Positions 9,590 to 22,100 of a stretch of DNA of 64,000 nt are shown piece after piece. The position numbers and the translations under genes are program-made. The notes beneath the pieces are model-generated. The model ran no database searches and was not told the DNA's origin. It worked only from the letters and a program-made list of their open reading frames with translations. The stretch's first letter is position 1, and each line of letters opens with the position of its first letter. Source of the stretch: Gari tellinella (Eukaryota; Mollusca; Bivalvia; Cardiida; Psammobiidae); the NCBI GenBank assembly GCA_922989275.2, contig OV277868.1, forward strand, positions 53,194,216 through 53,258,215, given 5' to 3'.

Positions 9590-10600
9590 ATACTTTCTCT
9601 ATAAGAAAAGAAGTCTTAATTTATGATTTTAAGGTAGGTGACATATCAGCTTAACTTAAGGAGCTTTCTGCCTTACTTTCATTGTGTTCTAAGCTGTCAC
9701 CTGACTTAAAAGTCATCAAATAAACTTTTTTCAGTGGTAGACAATGTAGGGGTTCTGCTGTTATTTGTAGATAAAATTCCAATAATATGCTTTAGATGTT
9801 GATAGAGGTTTAGGTTGTTGTTTTGGTGGAGTAAATCCTACAATGTTTTGCATAACATATTGTTTCTCTCATTGACTTATCACATGTTATTGCCCTTGGT
9901 CCAAGGTTATAAACTCAAATCTGACCAATCAAATGCTTGAGAATGATCTCAGAGTCAACTCAAACACTTTATAACCTTGGAGCCTTTTCTCAGTTGGACA
10001 TTGATCTGAATTTATGCCCATGCTATGAATGATAGCCGTGGGGGATTGGGGAATAAGGTGTTTGTCCTTTGAACTCCTTTCCATCCTTTGGTACAACATT
10101 TTGGTTTGACTATTGTGTTATGCTACATTTTTTTTATTAGAGTTTGTGTTAAATGGGGCTATGCATATGTTTCACAAACATTCTTATGCCCCCAAGACGA
10201 TCAGTTGGGGACATACTGTTTTACCCGTCTGTTCGTCCATCTGCCTGTCCGTCAATCTTTTTTCGTCACACCTCATATAAACTCCTGTTCTACTGAATAC
10301 TGAAGCTTTAAAGATGAAACTTCATTTATGGAAAGTGCTTGACAAGTAGAAGTGTATCGCACAAGGGTCATTACTCCTGCATCAATATTGTGAGAGTTAT
10401 TCCCCTTTTCAACATTTTCTTTTCATGCAGACTTCTATTTTACTGAAGATTTTGAAATGAAATTTCTTGTATGGAAAGAGAATGTTACACTGATACTTGC
10501 TGGCATGTGATACACGTGTTCCTAGGAACCCATCTATTTTCATAATGTCAAAGAAGAAAATGCTCATGTTCACAATGTGCAAAATTTCATTTTCATTTGT
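9590..10600. other. Intergenic stretch with dispersed repeat fragments
   Basis: A degraded family D hairpin lies near 9630-9710 (TAAGGAGCTTTCTG, AAGCTGTCACCTGA). 9905-9990 (ACCAATCAAATGC, GATCTCAGAGTCAACTCAAA) recurs at 51475-51560. 10183-10260 holds a hairpin around CCCCCAAGACGATCAGTTGG followed by a GTCC-rich tract, like the start of other rolling-circle-like repeats here. No gene seen. Confidence 0.5.
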
Positions 10601-10913
10601 CAAAATGGTCCGTGTACAGTAAAACCTCTCTATTACGACCATTGATTGTTTAAATAGCAGGTTTTTTAGGAACATTTGTCAAAATGGTCCGTGTACAGTA
10701 AAACCTCTCTATTACGACCATTGATTGTTTAAATAGCAGGTTTTTTAGGAACATTTGTCAAAATGGTCCGTGTACAGTAAAACCTCTCTATTACGACCAT
10801 TGATTGTTTAAATAGCAGGTATTTTAGGAACATTTGTCAAAATGGTCCGTGTACAGTAAAACCTCTCTATTACGACCATTGATTGTTCAAATAGCAGGTA
10901 TTTTAGGATCTTT
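10601..10913. repeat. 79-bp tandem repeat, about four copies
   Basis: Units start CAAAATGGTCCGTGTACAGT at 10601, 10680, 10759 and 10838, an exact 79-bp period. Each holds the terminal sequence of a family D MITE. The first two units look identical; the third and fourth differ by a few bases. Confidence 0.92.
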
Positions 10914-11009
10914 CTATTTTACTTTCACATTGCTTTAAACAGTCCCCTGTCTTAAAACACCTGATAATTAACACAATTTAGTAGTCATATTAGAGAGAGT
11001 TCACTGTAC
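10601..11009. mobile_element. MITE family D with amplified left end
   Basis: Left end CAGTAAAACCTCTCTATTAC and right end GAGAGAGTTCACTG define a TA-flanked family D copy. The left end sits in a 79-bp tandem array (next entry). The right part has core 1 variant remnants (TCTATTTTACTTTCACATTG). Confidence 0.65.
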
Positions 11010-11229
11010 TCTTTAAATTAATGTAGCTTCTTTATATGCACTTGTTGCACTACTTAAACATTTGATTTTATGATTTGTTATGGAAATAATATTAAATTAT
11101 AATAATTTATTCTCTTTTTCTTTGTGTTTATTTGCCAATAGAAACTGTTATTGTTTCAGAGAAGCAAAGCTTGTTATGGGTCTGAATTACCAGCATAAGG
11201 CAAACAGAAGGCCTATCTCATTACATTAA

Positions 11230-11474
11230 CCCTTTCTTCCCTGAAACCTCAAAATGAACAATTCTAATTTTCAATTTAGTCTAGTCCATTTTTGACTTTT
11301 TAGAGTAGATTTTTACAAGATATGTTTAACAAACAAACAGTGTAGACCCTGATCAGAGGGCTCGTTAAGGAGCCCTCTGATCAGGGTCTACACTGTTTGC
11401 ATAGGACAAGTGTACTCGTCACAGCTACACTCTTTGCAATTGACACATATATGCATGACTTGGGTACTAAATTT
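11230..11474. mobile_element. MITE family B
   Basis: TTAA at 11226-11229 on the left; the right end is degraded (ACTTGGGTACTAAA). The core 2 hairpin is very long and near-perfect (AAACAGTGTAGACCCTGATC, tip CTCGTTAAGGAG). Confidence 0.75.
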
Positions 11475-12417
11475 TGCATTCACTATGTGGTTTTAGTCAC
11501 TGTGACTTACAGTTTTACAATCACTTAGCTCCTCACTGCTGGTGGTTTCAATCCCTCCCTGGCCACTTTGACTTTTCATGTGTGGAAAGCCATCAAACAG
11601 GCTTGCAAAAGGTCAGTGGCTCTACCCAGTTGCTGATTTGTGCCTGTTTGAATGTATAAAGGGCATCTGGGGTCTTCCTTCACTTGTAATAAGCTGGATG
11701 CAGCAATATGACCGTTAAAGTTAAAGCGATGTAAAATTGCAACATAACTCAAATTTGCAAATACATGTAGTTTGGATCCAGATCAGAATAATCAGACGCT
11801 GTAAAATGCAGTATGTGATCAAAATCCAAACTGTTTATCTTTGACAACATATTTTGTGCTGACTTTGAAGTGAGACTTGGATTAATAAACTGCATTAAAT
11901 ATCTCGCTTTTAACAAGATACAAATACATTCAAACCTGAATTAAGGGTTTAAGCTGCAGCCAATCACTGAAGAAACATTGAAGTCTAAAAATACATGTTA
12001 ATGAAAATATAACCACATTTAAGCAGCAATATCAATATGTTAGCAGTTTGGGTCATGCATACAAATCACAGGCTTTTTAAGGCAAGATATTACGGCATTT
12101 TCGCGCACGAAAGATTGAGACTTCCTGGAATTTTGGATAGGACTTCCATTTTCATCATACTGGAAGTCAGGACTTTCTGAAAATATTCTTTAGTGCAACC
12201 CCTGGTGTGTCTGTGAAACACTAAGCCCCCTGATATGACCATGACCTCTAAATGATCTTGACCTTTGTCTGACATGACCAAACGTGTACTGAGCTCAAGA
12301 GCTTCTTGGGTTGAATACACCTGCCATATTATGAAGTCTATCACATGTAGTTCCAAAGTTATTGCCAAGGTTAAAATTGTGTATAAACAGACGGTGCAAA
12401 AACAAATATGCCCTCTA
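11475..12417. other. Intergenic stretch, no gene recognised
   Basis: It includes a degraded core 2 hairpin at 11765-11836 (TAGTTTGGATCCAGATCAGA). A segment at about 12190-12310 is an inverted relative of 735-830 (AGGTCATGG, GATCATTTAGAGG-like). The remainder is unassigned. Confidence 0.4.
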
Positions 12418-12421
12418 TTAA

Positions 12422-12678
12422 CCCATTACCCCATAAATACAAATGTACACCTTTTTACGCCTTTAATTTATTTCTCCACTGAGTAAAATATTTCCAATTT
12501 GTACAATTATGAAAATGTGTGATAAGAACTATTTTCTATATTCTAGCAGATGGAACATGTAGCTTAAAGCAGGCAAAAAATAAAGCAGAATGTGCCTAAG
12601 GCACATTCTGCTTTACTTTCAACCTGCTTTAAGTGGTCACCTGTTTTCAAAAATAGAATCAGGCTATGGGGCAATGAA
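12422..12678. mobile_element. MITE family A (reverse orientation)
   Basis: TTAA at 12418-12421 and 12679-12682. Ends CCCATTACCCCATAAATAC and GGCTATGGGGCAATGAA. Hairpin tip GTGCCTAAGGCAC; stem sequence AAAGCAGAATGTGCC. Confidence 0.8.
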
Positions 12679-12767
12679 TTAAGTCTTGCGAGGGCATAAA
12701 ACAATTGCAGATGAAATGTTCTCAATTCAAAAGACAAAGATGGTGTTAGGTACATTTGATAGCTTAA

Positions 12768-12995
12768 CCCTTTACTCCATAGCCTGTTTATAGTTTTGAA
12801 GACAGGTGACCCCTTAAAGCAGATTGGAAACAAAGCAGAATGTGCCTTGTGGTGTATTTTGTTTTACTTTCAGCCTGCCATAAGCTACCATCTGCTAGGC
12901 TATAGGAACTATCCTATGTTGCCCAGTCTATACTGTATAAAGTGGAAATATTTTCTTCAGTGGAGGAATGAGTTAAATGAGTATCTAGTAAAGGG
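12768..12995. mobile_element. MITE family A
   Basis: TTAA at 12764-12767 and 12996-12999; ends CCCTTTACTCCATAGCC / AGTAAAGGG. The hairpin arms carry several mismatches, indicating an older copy. Confidence 0.75.
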
Positions 12996-13094
12996 TTAAT
13001 CAGGTTGAATGTAAAGCAGCTTTAATCTTTCTTCCATATACATAAGTGCAAATCATCTAAATCTAACTTGTGTCATTGGCAGAACACTGCTTAA

Positions 13095-13338
13095 CTCTTT
13101 ACCTGATAGCCTATTTCTAGTATTTAAGATAGGTGACTACTTAAAGCAGGTTGAAAGTAAAGCAGAATGCGCCTTAGGGCGCATTCTGCTTTACTTTCAG
13201 CCTGCTTTAAGCTATCATGTGCTGTAATATAGAAAATATTCCCTATAATACATATTCATTGCTGATTAAATTGGAACTATTTTCTTCAGCAGATGAATAA
13301 ATCATATCCGCTTAAAGGCGCTTCTATTGGGGAAAGGG
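13095..13338. mobile_element. MITE family A
   Basis: TTAA at 13091-13094 and 13339-13342; 244 bp, same subfamily as 204-447 and 9327-9570 (TTTACCTGATAGCC start). It is followed by AAGCAACATAAAAGTAAAGC and an inverse arm at 13343-13420, so it probably entered a TTAA in an older hairpin. Confidence 0.8.
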
Positions 13339-13613
13339 TTAAAGCAACATAAAAGTAAAGCAGAAAGCCCCTTTAGTAGCTTTCTGCTTTACATTCAGTT
13401 TGCTTTAGGCTGCCATCTGTATTCAATAGCATCTATCAATCATAATTTTTGCTTATGCAAAAGGGTACAGGCGTCCTATGGTACTTGTGTGGAGGAGAGG
13501 GTTAAATCTTGTAGGTTTAAAAATAAAACAATACGAGAAATATATTTTTATATTTATCCAAGATTTAGTACAAGAGACAAATAAACATACATCTTAATAT
13601 ATTATCTATAGTC

Positions 13614-13827
13614 CAGGGCCTCAGATAAGGGGGAGTGAACTGAACAATTCCAACATTTTGCCACTCATTTTAACACCAAATCCTATGTTGTTACTACTCA
13701 TTAGAATCGTCTCAAAACTCATTAGAAGCGTCTCTTTGAGACGATTCTAATGAGTAGTTACACTAAAGGGTTTAAAGCAAAAATAAAGATTTTACCTTTT
13801 GAAATACCTCCTCATCTGGAGCCCTGT
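13614..13827. mobile_element. MITE family J
   Basis: Ends CAGGGCCTCAGATAAGGGG / CATCTGGAGCCCTG with interior inverted ACTCATTAGAATCGTCTC. Related copies are at 19083-19227 and 53111-53313. No exact target duplication is visible here. Confidence 0.65.
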
Positions 13828-13951
13828 ATACATTAGCATAATATTACAACACCACTGTACCACATACTCTATTGCACTGGGCAAAACACTAAAGATAGTA
13901 AAGTTTACCATCAATGTATATAAACACCCTAACCCCTCCCTCTCTTACAAA

Positions 13952-14192
13952 GCATTACCCCATAGCCTGATTCTAAATTTAGAAATAGGTGACCAATTAA
14001 AGCAGGTTGAAAGTAAAGCAGTATGCGCCTTAAGGCCCATTCTACTTTACTTTCAGCCTGCTTTAAGCTACCATCTGCTAGAATATAGAAAATAGTTCAT
14101 CATACGCAATGATAACTGTATAAATTGGAACTATTTTACTCAGAGCTGAAATAAATTGAAGGCGTAAAGAGGAGTATTTATCGGGTAATGGG
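13952..14192. mobile_element. MITE family A
   Basis: Left end GCATTACCCCATAGCC (left TTAA lost), right end TCGGGTAATGGG followed by TTAA at 14193-14196. Hairpin core 1 intact. Confidence 0.75.
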
Positions 14193-14316
14193 TTAAAGTT
14201 TGTGCAAGGATGGCATTTATGAGGGTACATATTTCAAGGGTATAATATGCCAAACTCCGAATAAAATCGTAAAATGTCTAGACCTAACACACTAACCCTA
14301 AGATCTACAACCTTAA

Positions 14317-14559
14317 CCCTTTCCCCCATAGAAGCGCCTTTTAGCACATTCAGTTTATTCTTGCCCTGAAGAAAATAGTTCCAATTTATACATTCATAAA
14401 TATGTATAATACAAAATATTTTCTATATTCTAGCAGATGATAGCTTAAAGCAGGCTGAAAGTAAAGCAGAATGCGCTTAAAGCGCATTCTGCTTTACTTT
14501 CAACCTGCTTTAAGTGGACACCTTTATTCAATACTAGAGATATGCTATGTGGGAAAGGG
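14317..14559. mobile_element. MITE family A (reverse)
   Basis: TTAA at 14313-14316 and 14560-14563. Starts CCCTTTCCCCCATAGAAG, ends GTGGGAAAGGG. Perfect hairpin with tip GCGCTTAAAGCGC. Confidence 0.82.
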
Positions 14560-14648
14560 TTAACCATATGACTTTTGGTCCCTCACTTTAAAATGACATG
14601 CAACATGTATTATCCCATTACTCCATTATCATATAATAATGTCTTTAA

Positions 14649-14891
14649 CCCATTACCCCTTAAAAACGCCTTTTTACGCCTCTATTTATTCCTCCACTGA
14701 AGAAAATAGTTCCAATTTATACAGCCAAGAATATGTATCAGAAGAAATATTTTCTATATCCTTGCAGATGGTAGCTTAAAGCAGGCTGAAAGTAAAGCAG
14801 AATGTGCCTTAAGGCACATTCTGCTTTACTTTCAACCTGCTTTAAATGGTCACCTGTTTTCAAAGCTAGAAATAGGCTAAGAGGTAATGGG
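14649..14891. mobile_element. MITE family A (reverse)
   Basis: TTAA at 14645-14648 and 14892-14895; 243 bp. Ends CCCATTACCCCTTAAAAACG / GAGGTAATGGG. Hairpin tip GTGCCTTAAGGCAC. Confidence 0.82.
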
Positions 14892-14895
14892 TTAA

Positions 14896-15099
14896 TCTAT
14901 TCCTCCAGTGAAGAAAATAGTTCCAATTATAAAGCCATGAATATGTACTATAAGAAATATTGTCTTTATTCTAGCAGATGACAGCTTAAATCAGGCTATA
15001 ATTAAAGCAGAATGTGCCTTAAGATGCATTCTGCTTTACTTTCAACCTGGTTTATGTGGTCACGTCTTCAAAATTAGAAACAGGCTATGGGTAATGGGT
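14896..15099. mobile_element. MITE family A, left-truncated
   Basis: It shares TTAA at 14892-14895 with the previous copy and lacks the first 40 or so bases. Ends GGCTATGGGTAATGGG, then TTAA. A third, unrelated-ended hairpin of the family D type (AAAGCAGAAAGCTCC) follows at 15145-15230. Confidence 0.65.
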
Positions 15100-15334
15100 T
15101 AAGTGGGCACTCCAAAAGGAATGAATTAACAGTCTGTAAAGCAGGTAGCAGCTTAATGCAGGGTAAAGGTAAAGCAGAAAGCTCCTCTAGGAGCTTTCTA
15201 CTTTATCTTTTTCCTGCATTACACGGTCACTTGCAATAGTGCTTCAGATCTTTACCAAGTATGGCCGCTTACACAAGTCAACTACCAATGTATTATTTAA
15301 ATAATTTACTATCATATAGTTTGGACTTATTTAA

Positions 15335-15577
15335 CTCTTTCCTCCCTGAAACTTCAAATGGACAATTCCAGTTTCCATTTTAGAGTAGTCCATTTCTGAC
15401 TTTTAAGGGTTGATTTTGTCCATGTTTGGCATTGTGACAAACAGTGAAGACCCTGATCAGAGGGCTCCTTTCGGAGCCCTCTGATCTGGGTCTTCACTGT
15501 TTGCATAGGACATGTGTACTATTCACACGTACATTGTTTGAAAAGCACGCCTATATGCGGGACTAGGGTTCAAAGAG
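15335..15577. mobile_element. MITE family B
   Basis: TTAA at 15331-15334 and 15578-15581; 243 bp. Ends CTCTTTCCTCCCTGAAAC and GACTAGGGTTCAAAGAG. Core 2 hairpin tip CTCCTTTCGGAG. Opposite in orientation to the copy at 6852-7094. Confidence 0.85.
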
Positions 15578-15731
15578 TTAAAGCCATAAAAAATGTATTG
15601 ATCTTGAAGCAGACTCAAAATATTTAATGAGTGGTCAGCTGACTTCAAATTTGAATGTACATGTATTCAAAAGATACCATTGGTAATGAACACTTGATCT
15701 ACAACTAAACAAGTTGTGATAGTTATTTTTA

Positions 15732-15974
15732 ACTCTGAACGCTAAGTGAGTTTGTCGTCTGCAACAATTGGTGTCTGCTGTTCCAAATTTTGAATTTTCG
15801 AAAATTCTTTTCAAAGTAGGATCAGAATGTCAACAATTCTAAAATTCTTTTCACAATATGGTTAGAATGTCAAACAGTTTCAGTCTTGATGAGACGCTAT
15901 CTTACATGACTTCTTATCAGGATCCACACTGTTTGCAAAAGTAACTAAGGTTTTGCTGCTAATGTGCAAAGTGT
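15732..15974. mobile_element. Degraded family G-like MITE
   Basis: Contains TTTGTCGTCTGCAACAATTG, GAATGTCAAACAGTTTCAG and a decayed core 2 arm (GATCCACACTGTTTGC). Ends are eroded but lie next to TTAA-like bases. Confidence 0.5.
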
Positions 15975-16061
15975 TAAACCGTTCAAATCAGCTGTCTGTG
16001 TTTGAACTGCAGCGTCTTTCCTCCTCTCTAGCCCAGGGACAAGAAATCCAAACTGTGCAAT

Positions 16062-16151
16062 CAAGGACTGCTAGTTAAAATCATACTTCACCAGGAAATA
16101 CAAGTCCGCAAAGAACACAACCGTGGCCACCGACATCCCAGCTATCAGTTG
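16062..16151 (-). CDS. TMEM199: TMEM199 exon 6 (last)
   Basis: Acceptor CTTTTAG on the minus strand. It encodes the second membrane segment (QLIAGMSVATVVFFADLYFL) and the short tail VKYDLTSSP. Phase 0 at the start; 30 codons including TGA. Confidence 0.92.
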
Positions 16152-19100
16152 CTAAAAGAGAGAAAATGCGGAATAAAATATCAATAAAACTGTCGCGCTA
16201 AATATTCATGATTTGTTTTTTCTAACATATTCAACCCTAGCGATGAGTTTACTCATCATTGACACACAGTGTATCAACGATAAGTACACTTGTCTTATAC
16301 AAACAGTGTAGACCCTGATGAGCGGGCTCATGAAGGAGTCCTCTGATCAGGGTCTCCTGAGTATATCATTTTGCAATACATTGCTCAATTCAATCCTAAA
16401 TAGTTAGAAATGAGCTAGACATTATAGGAAATTGGAATTATCCATTTGAAGTTTCAGGGATGAATGAGTATTTCCAAAATACATACATGTATGATAAACA
16501 AAATACTGGGAGTTTAGTAGTTATTGCTGTTCAGTAAATCTGAGGCCCGTTTCATAAAACTTCGTATGACAAATGTTGTCATAAGTCAGATATAAAGTCT
16601 CAATTTTTATTTATTTCTCGATCTTATCAAGACAATTCCAAAGAGATGCCACAAGACAAGATTAGATAGTGAAATCAGAAATTAAATGTTTAAAAGTTTT
16701 GACTTACGACTGTTTTTGTCATACCAAGTTTACAGGAGCTTTCTGTTTTACTGTCACCTTGCTTTAATCAGTCACCTGTCATAAACACCTAATAATTTAA
16801 CACAATTTAGTGGTCGTAATAGAGGTTTTATTGTAGACTTACTAGGCCAAATGTGTCACCAAACGCTGCCAATGAGTACTCTACAGCCTTGTAGGTGAAG
16901 GCAAATGAGCCGACCACAGTGAAAATAAAATTAAACACTGTCAATATATGTTTGTTCATCTCCTTCACTGAAATAAAACGACAAAAAATAATTACAAGTT
17001 AGTAAATATTTGGAAATTTATAAAACAAATCAACACAGGTAGAGTTTTGTAAGGTGAAGTCATAAACCTTGTCATTATGTCAAGTTACAAATCTGAATTT
17101 GAAAATGAACACTCCCACTTTCTGATATACAATCAATTGATGAAGCCTCTTGGTGTTTGTCCAAACAGTATTTAAAGTATGACAAACTGTTAAGACCCAG
17201 ATAAGAGGGCTCCTTAACACCCAGTTTACACAGAGCCATCGGTGATGGATCGGTAGTTTTTTCTAGCCCAACTAGGGAGGGGACCGATGAAAACCTATTT
17301 ACCACCAACATCACCTATTGGCCACCTGTTTTCCACCTATCAATTGCTATTGGGTACGGAGGAGTTTCGACAGGGAAAAATCACTGATTGGGAATTTTAA
17401 ATGTGTTTAAAATTCTCGATCGGTGAAACTATTTTACACATAATGGATTGACAACCTGTCTACTACCGATATCACCGATGAGCCACGGATAAAGCAGCGA
17501 TGAAATTATATTAACCACCGATGAATAAAGCAGAGAATTAAAACGCGGGATTTCATCCGTTGTTAATGGCAGTTCAATCAGTGATCAATTGGTTATTGAT
17601 TTAATTCCGTGTCGGGGTTCCATGGGAGCTCCTCTACGCTGATGACCTTGCAGTGATCCCGGACTCACTGGAGGAGTGTCTCTCCAGACTGAAAGGTTGG
17701 AAGGATGGTATGGAAAGCAAGGGGCTGAGGGTCAATATGAAGAAGACAAAGCTCATGATCACCGGTCCTGGTCTGAATCTTCTGCGTGACTCGGGGGCAC
17801 ATCCCTGTGCAGTATGTAGGAGTGGAGTCGGAGTGAACTCGATAGAGTGCACCCAGTGCAAACTGTGGGTGCACAAGAAGTGCAGTGGCATCAAGAGAAG
17901 AATCACCAGCATTCCGGACTATGTATGTCCTAGATGCCTGGACCAAGCATGTCCAATTGATGGAAGACCAGTTACCCAGGTCGTCGTTGATGGCTCCCAG
18001 CTTGATGTTGAGGCCAGCTTCTGCTACCTGGGTGATACGCTATGTGCTGGGGGAGGCTGCGAACTTGCCATCATCACCAGATGCTGCACTGCCTGGGGAA
18101 AGTTTAAGAAGCTCCTGCCAATACTGACGTCGAAGCATGTTTCCCTCAAAACCCGTGGCAAAGTGTTCAATGCGTGTGTCCGTTCTGCCATGCTACATGG
18201 TAGTGAAGCGTGGGCACCATCTACTTCAGATCCACAACGACTACGTAGAAATGACAGAGCAATGGCCCGCTGGATCTGCGGCGTCAAACCTGACGACGGA
18301 GTCGACACTGACACGCTGTATGGTAAACTAGGGATACCAGAAGTCACGGCATCACTGAGAGCCAGACGTCTGAGGTGGTATGGGCATGTCGAGCGTGCCA
18401 CTTCTTGCACCAACTCAATCACGAAGATGGCCATTCCTGGTGCCAGAGGTAGAGGAAGACCAAGAAAATCGTGGTCAGACTATATTAAGGATGACCTGTA
18501 CACCTATGGCATGGGTGACACAGACCCACAGAACAGAGGAGGGTGGAAATCAGGGGTTAGACGCTCTAGCCGCCTGCTGCCTACCCCAGCTACTGGGACT
18601 AATCCCGCAGCAGATGACAAATAAACTCAGGATCAAGTCAAGTCAAGTCAAGTGGTTGCCAGTATCTTTTAAACAGTGGCCAATTGGATTTCATGTGTCG
18701 CCAATGGGTGGCTGATCTAATCTCGATTGAGCTGCTGTCGGTCACCTACCAGCAACCTATTTTTTTTATTCGATTGAATAATTATTCATCCCCGATACCC
18801 GTTTACACTGAATTCTGAAATTTGATCACTTTTGACAACCGATCAAAACTGCGAGAGATGTAAAATAATTAGACTGATTGGGTACCTTTTAAGCCCGACC
18901 GTCTGTGTAAACGGGGCGTAAGGAGTCCTCTGATCTGGGTCTACACTGTTTGCAAATGATGTCTTATCCCTGCACTGTAAGTGTTCACTTATCACATGAA
19001 ATAGATAATTACAAACCCTTTTACAAACAAGGGTAACAACCAAGGCATTTGTAAACACTAAACAGTTTATATCCAGATTAAGAGCTCCAGATAAGGGGAG

Positions 19101-22100
19101 TATTTCAAAAACTGAAATCTTTATTTCTGCTTTAATCCTATGGTGTCACTACTTATTAGAATCGTCTCGATTTGATGCTGAAAATTCTGGATTTGTGCAG
19201 TTAATTCCCTCTTATCTGTAGCCCTGCTAAAAATTTGCTACAACTCACCTTCTTGACCTATACTTTCATTGTTCTGTTCTGCCTGGAAAAAATAAACCAA
19301 TGTTTACCTAATGATCCATTGCTAAAAGTATATGAGAACTTATCAAACAGTTTACCTGAAGAGTACACTTGTTCTATCCAAACTGTGTAGACCTAGACCC
19401 TAAAGGAGCCTTCTTATCATGGCATGAAATGTTTGCCATTTTGCAATACATAGTGAAAACAACAGGTGTACTTTCTACAGGTACAGTGGAGAACCTGTTA
19501 TTCTTTCCCGTTTAAACGCAAACGTACGCAAATGCAAAGCACTAAAACGTAGAAAAGAACAACTTTTGGACAATTCTGATAATTCTTGTTTATCTTGGTG
19601 GCAAACAGTACGCAAACGCAAAGCACTAAAACGTAGAAAAGAACAATTTTTGGACAATTCTGATAATTCTTGTTTATCTTGGTGGCAAACAGTTTGGAGC
19701 CTGATCAGACGCCGGGTTACCCGGCGTCTGATCTGGCTCCAAACTGTTTGCACTGCAAATAATAGTTTTAGCGTAAACGCGTTTATTGGGAAAGAATAAC
19801 AGATTCTCCACTGTACACTGTAAAGAATGTCATTGTGTATAATTGTCACCAAGGGTCAATGAGTTAAATCAAGGTGAAAAGTAAAGTCAACAACTCCAAC
19901 ACCTGTAGTTTACACATTCTGTGTATCCATAAACATGTTTTTATCAGGACAGGGTAGAAGTACATTTTACCCCAGCCTATTTCTAGTTTTGAAGACAAGA
20001 GATCACTTCAAGCAGCCTGAAGCAGGCTTAGCCTATTACCCCATAAATACCCCTTTTTATGCCTATCATTTTATTCATCCACTGAACAAAGTAGTTCAAA
20101 TTTATACAGCCATGAATATATATCATAAGAAATATTTTGTACACTCTAGCAGATGGTAGCTTAAAGCAGGCTGAAAGTAAAGCAGAATGTGCCTTAAGGG
20201 GGTAGGTGCACCTTTGGAAAGTAATTATTAAATTCTTCAAACTTTGCATACAGACAGTAAAATTAGTTTCTATGACAAAACTGGTGAAAAAAGTGGGGGT
20301 ACCGGACCATTCTTTTTCACAATTTGAGATTTTTCAAGGCTACCCCCCTAAAATTGAAGCTTCACAAAAACTCCTACGTTTTTGTACTACGGATTTTAAA
20401 ACTTTATTTAAACAATCTATTTGTTCAAAATGTATCCTAATTTATATTACCATAGTAAGAATAAACCCTGAAAATAAAGTTTTTTCAAGATCCACAATAA
20501 AAATGTTTGATTTCACCGGAAAGGAGTAAAGTTTACCCCACCCACTTTGTTATAATGGGAGAAAAAGGCACAGTCAAACTTGCCCTACAAATTGTAGCAA
20601 ACTAAATACCAAATTTTTCATTTGTTGAATTTAGCCTTGCAAACATAAAGTTTTAGTGAAATAGCAAATAAAAACACAGGGTCCCGGATCTTTAAAAAAA
20701 GATATAGATCATTTTATTTAAAAAATCCATTTTTTCTCATTTTTTCACTTTTTGGTGTATTTTGCAACCTACCTATGAAAACAGTGTATGCTGTTAACTA
20801 CGAATAGGACATAAAACTTAAAAAGTACCTTCCGGAACGAAAATCCAATTTTTTCCCGGGAAAATAGTGTTTTATTACTGTATGCATTCACCAAAAATGA
20901 GTTCTTAACATTTTTTTGAAAACGAGTTAGTAAATTTTTTCGGAAATTTCATAATGCTCAAAAAGACAGGCCGACATCCTTAAGGTACATTCTGTTTTAC
21001 TTTCAACCTGCTTAAATTGATCACTTCAAAACTAGAAATAGGCTATGGGGTAATGGGTTAAAGGAAAGCTGATCAGACAAGCTTAGTAACTCTCAGCCTG
21101 CTAAATAAAGCCAACATCAGGAAAGATACTGGAAATGCCTTTTTGTAATTCATGTTAGGACTTCCTAGCGGGGGGACAGTACTACAGTACTTGTATTAGT
21201 GTAAGAATAATTTAAGGCATTAAAAATCATATAAATGGAGGCATATGTTAAGTATAGGAGAAGTTAAGACCCTTAATTGCAGAAAGGGTTGAGGATTGTG
21301 TGCTGAAAACTATATCAGGCCCCCTTGTAATTTCACCAACACAGCAGGTTCCAGGCAGACTGAAGCCATCTTGGCCTTTTGTTTAGAGGACATTGTGAAA
21401 CGCGACTGCAAGGCTCTCGGGTAGGAAAACACCAACCAACAAAATCATCAAGCATGGAGAGGGAGACTGCCTTCCAGACTAGACAGTCAGGTTTCACCCT
21501 AATAAGAAGGATTAATTAAGGGCCCACATAGCCGATTTCTGGTATTGAAGATAGGTGACTACTTAAAGCAGATTGAAAGTAAAGCAGAATGTGCCTTAAG
21601 GCACATTCTGCTTTACTTTCAGCCTGCTTTAAGCTAGTATCTGCTAGAATATAGAAAACATTTCTTATAATACCTATTCATGACTGTATAAATTGGAACT
21701 ATTTTCTTCAGTAGATGAATAAATTAAATGTTCTAAAAGGCGCTTCTATGGGGGAAAGGGTTAAACTTAACTTGATGATGATGATGATAATAATGATGAC
21801 AAAGAAATACCTACTTGTTTATTAACATTTCTGACCATCTGATAGTATCTCTTGTTGTCTTGTTGTGCCTTCAGCTTTTGACATCTTGCCTCGAGCTCTG
21901 GATCCTGTAAATATATTTACTACATTACTCCCTGAGCTCCCTACAACAGCCCTCCGAAAAACGACTCCTTCCTTACAACAATACTAACCACTGTTCCTCA
22001 AACAAGACATTTATATCTAACCCTTACACTGTTGCAATATCGTCTGCTAAAAATTTGTCATCTGTTATTGTTTTCTCAAAAATACATCAAAAATACATAT

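Larger units (their letters stand above)
17181..19045. mobile_element. MITE family B copy split by a TIR element
   Basis: Left hairpin arm ACAAACTGTTAAGACCCAGA to TCCTTA (17181-17216) resumes at 18919 as TAAGGAGTCCTCTGATCTGG and CTACACTGTTTGC. The interrupting element entered the TA of the CCTTAAGG hairpin tip. Confidence 0.7.

Noticed and set aside
19475..19852. 125-codon minus frame with repeats
   Set aside because: It lies wholly within a family C MITE; the protein repeats mirror the 84-bp DNA duplication.
20206..20529. 107-codon plus frame inside the 782-bp TTAA element
   Set aside because: No recognisable domain, AT-rich composition and no supporting second copy; not called as a gene.
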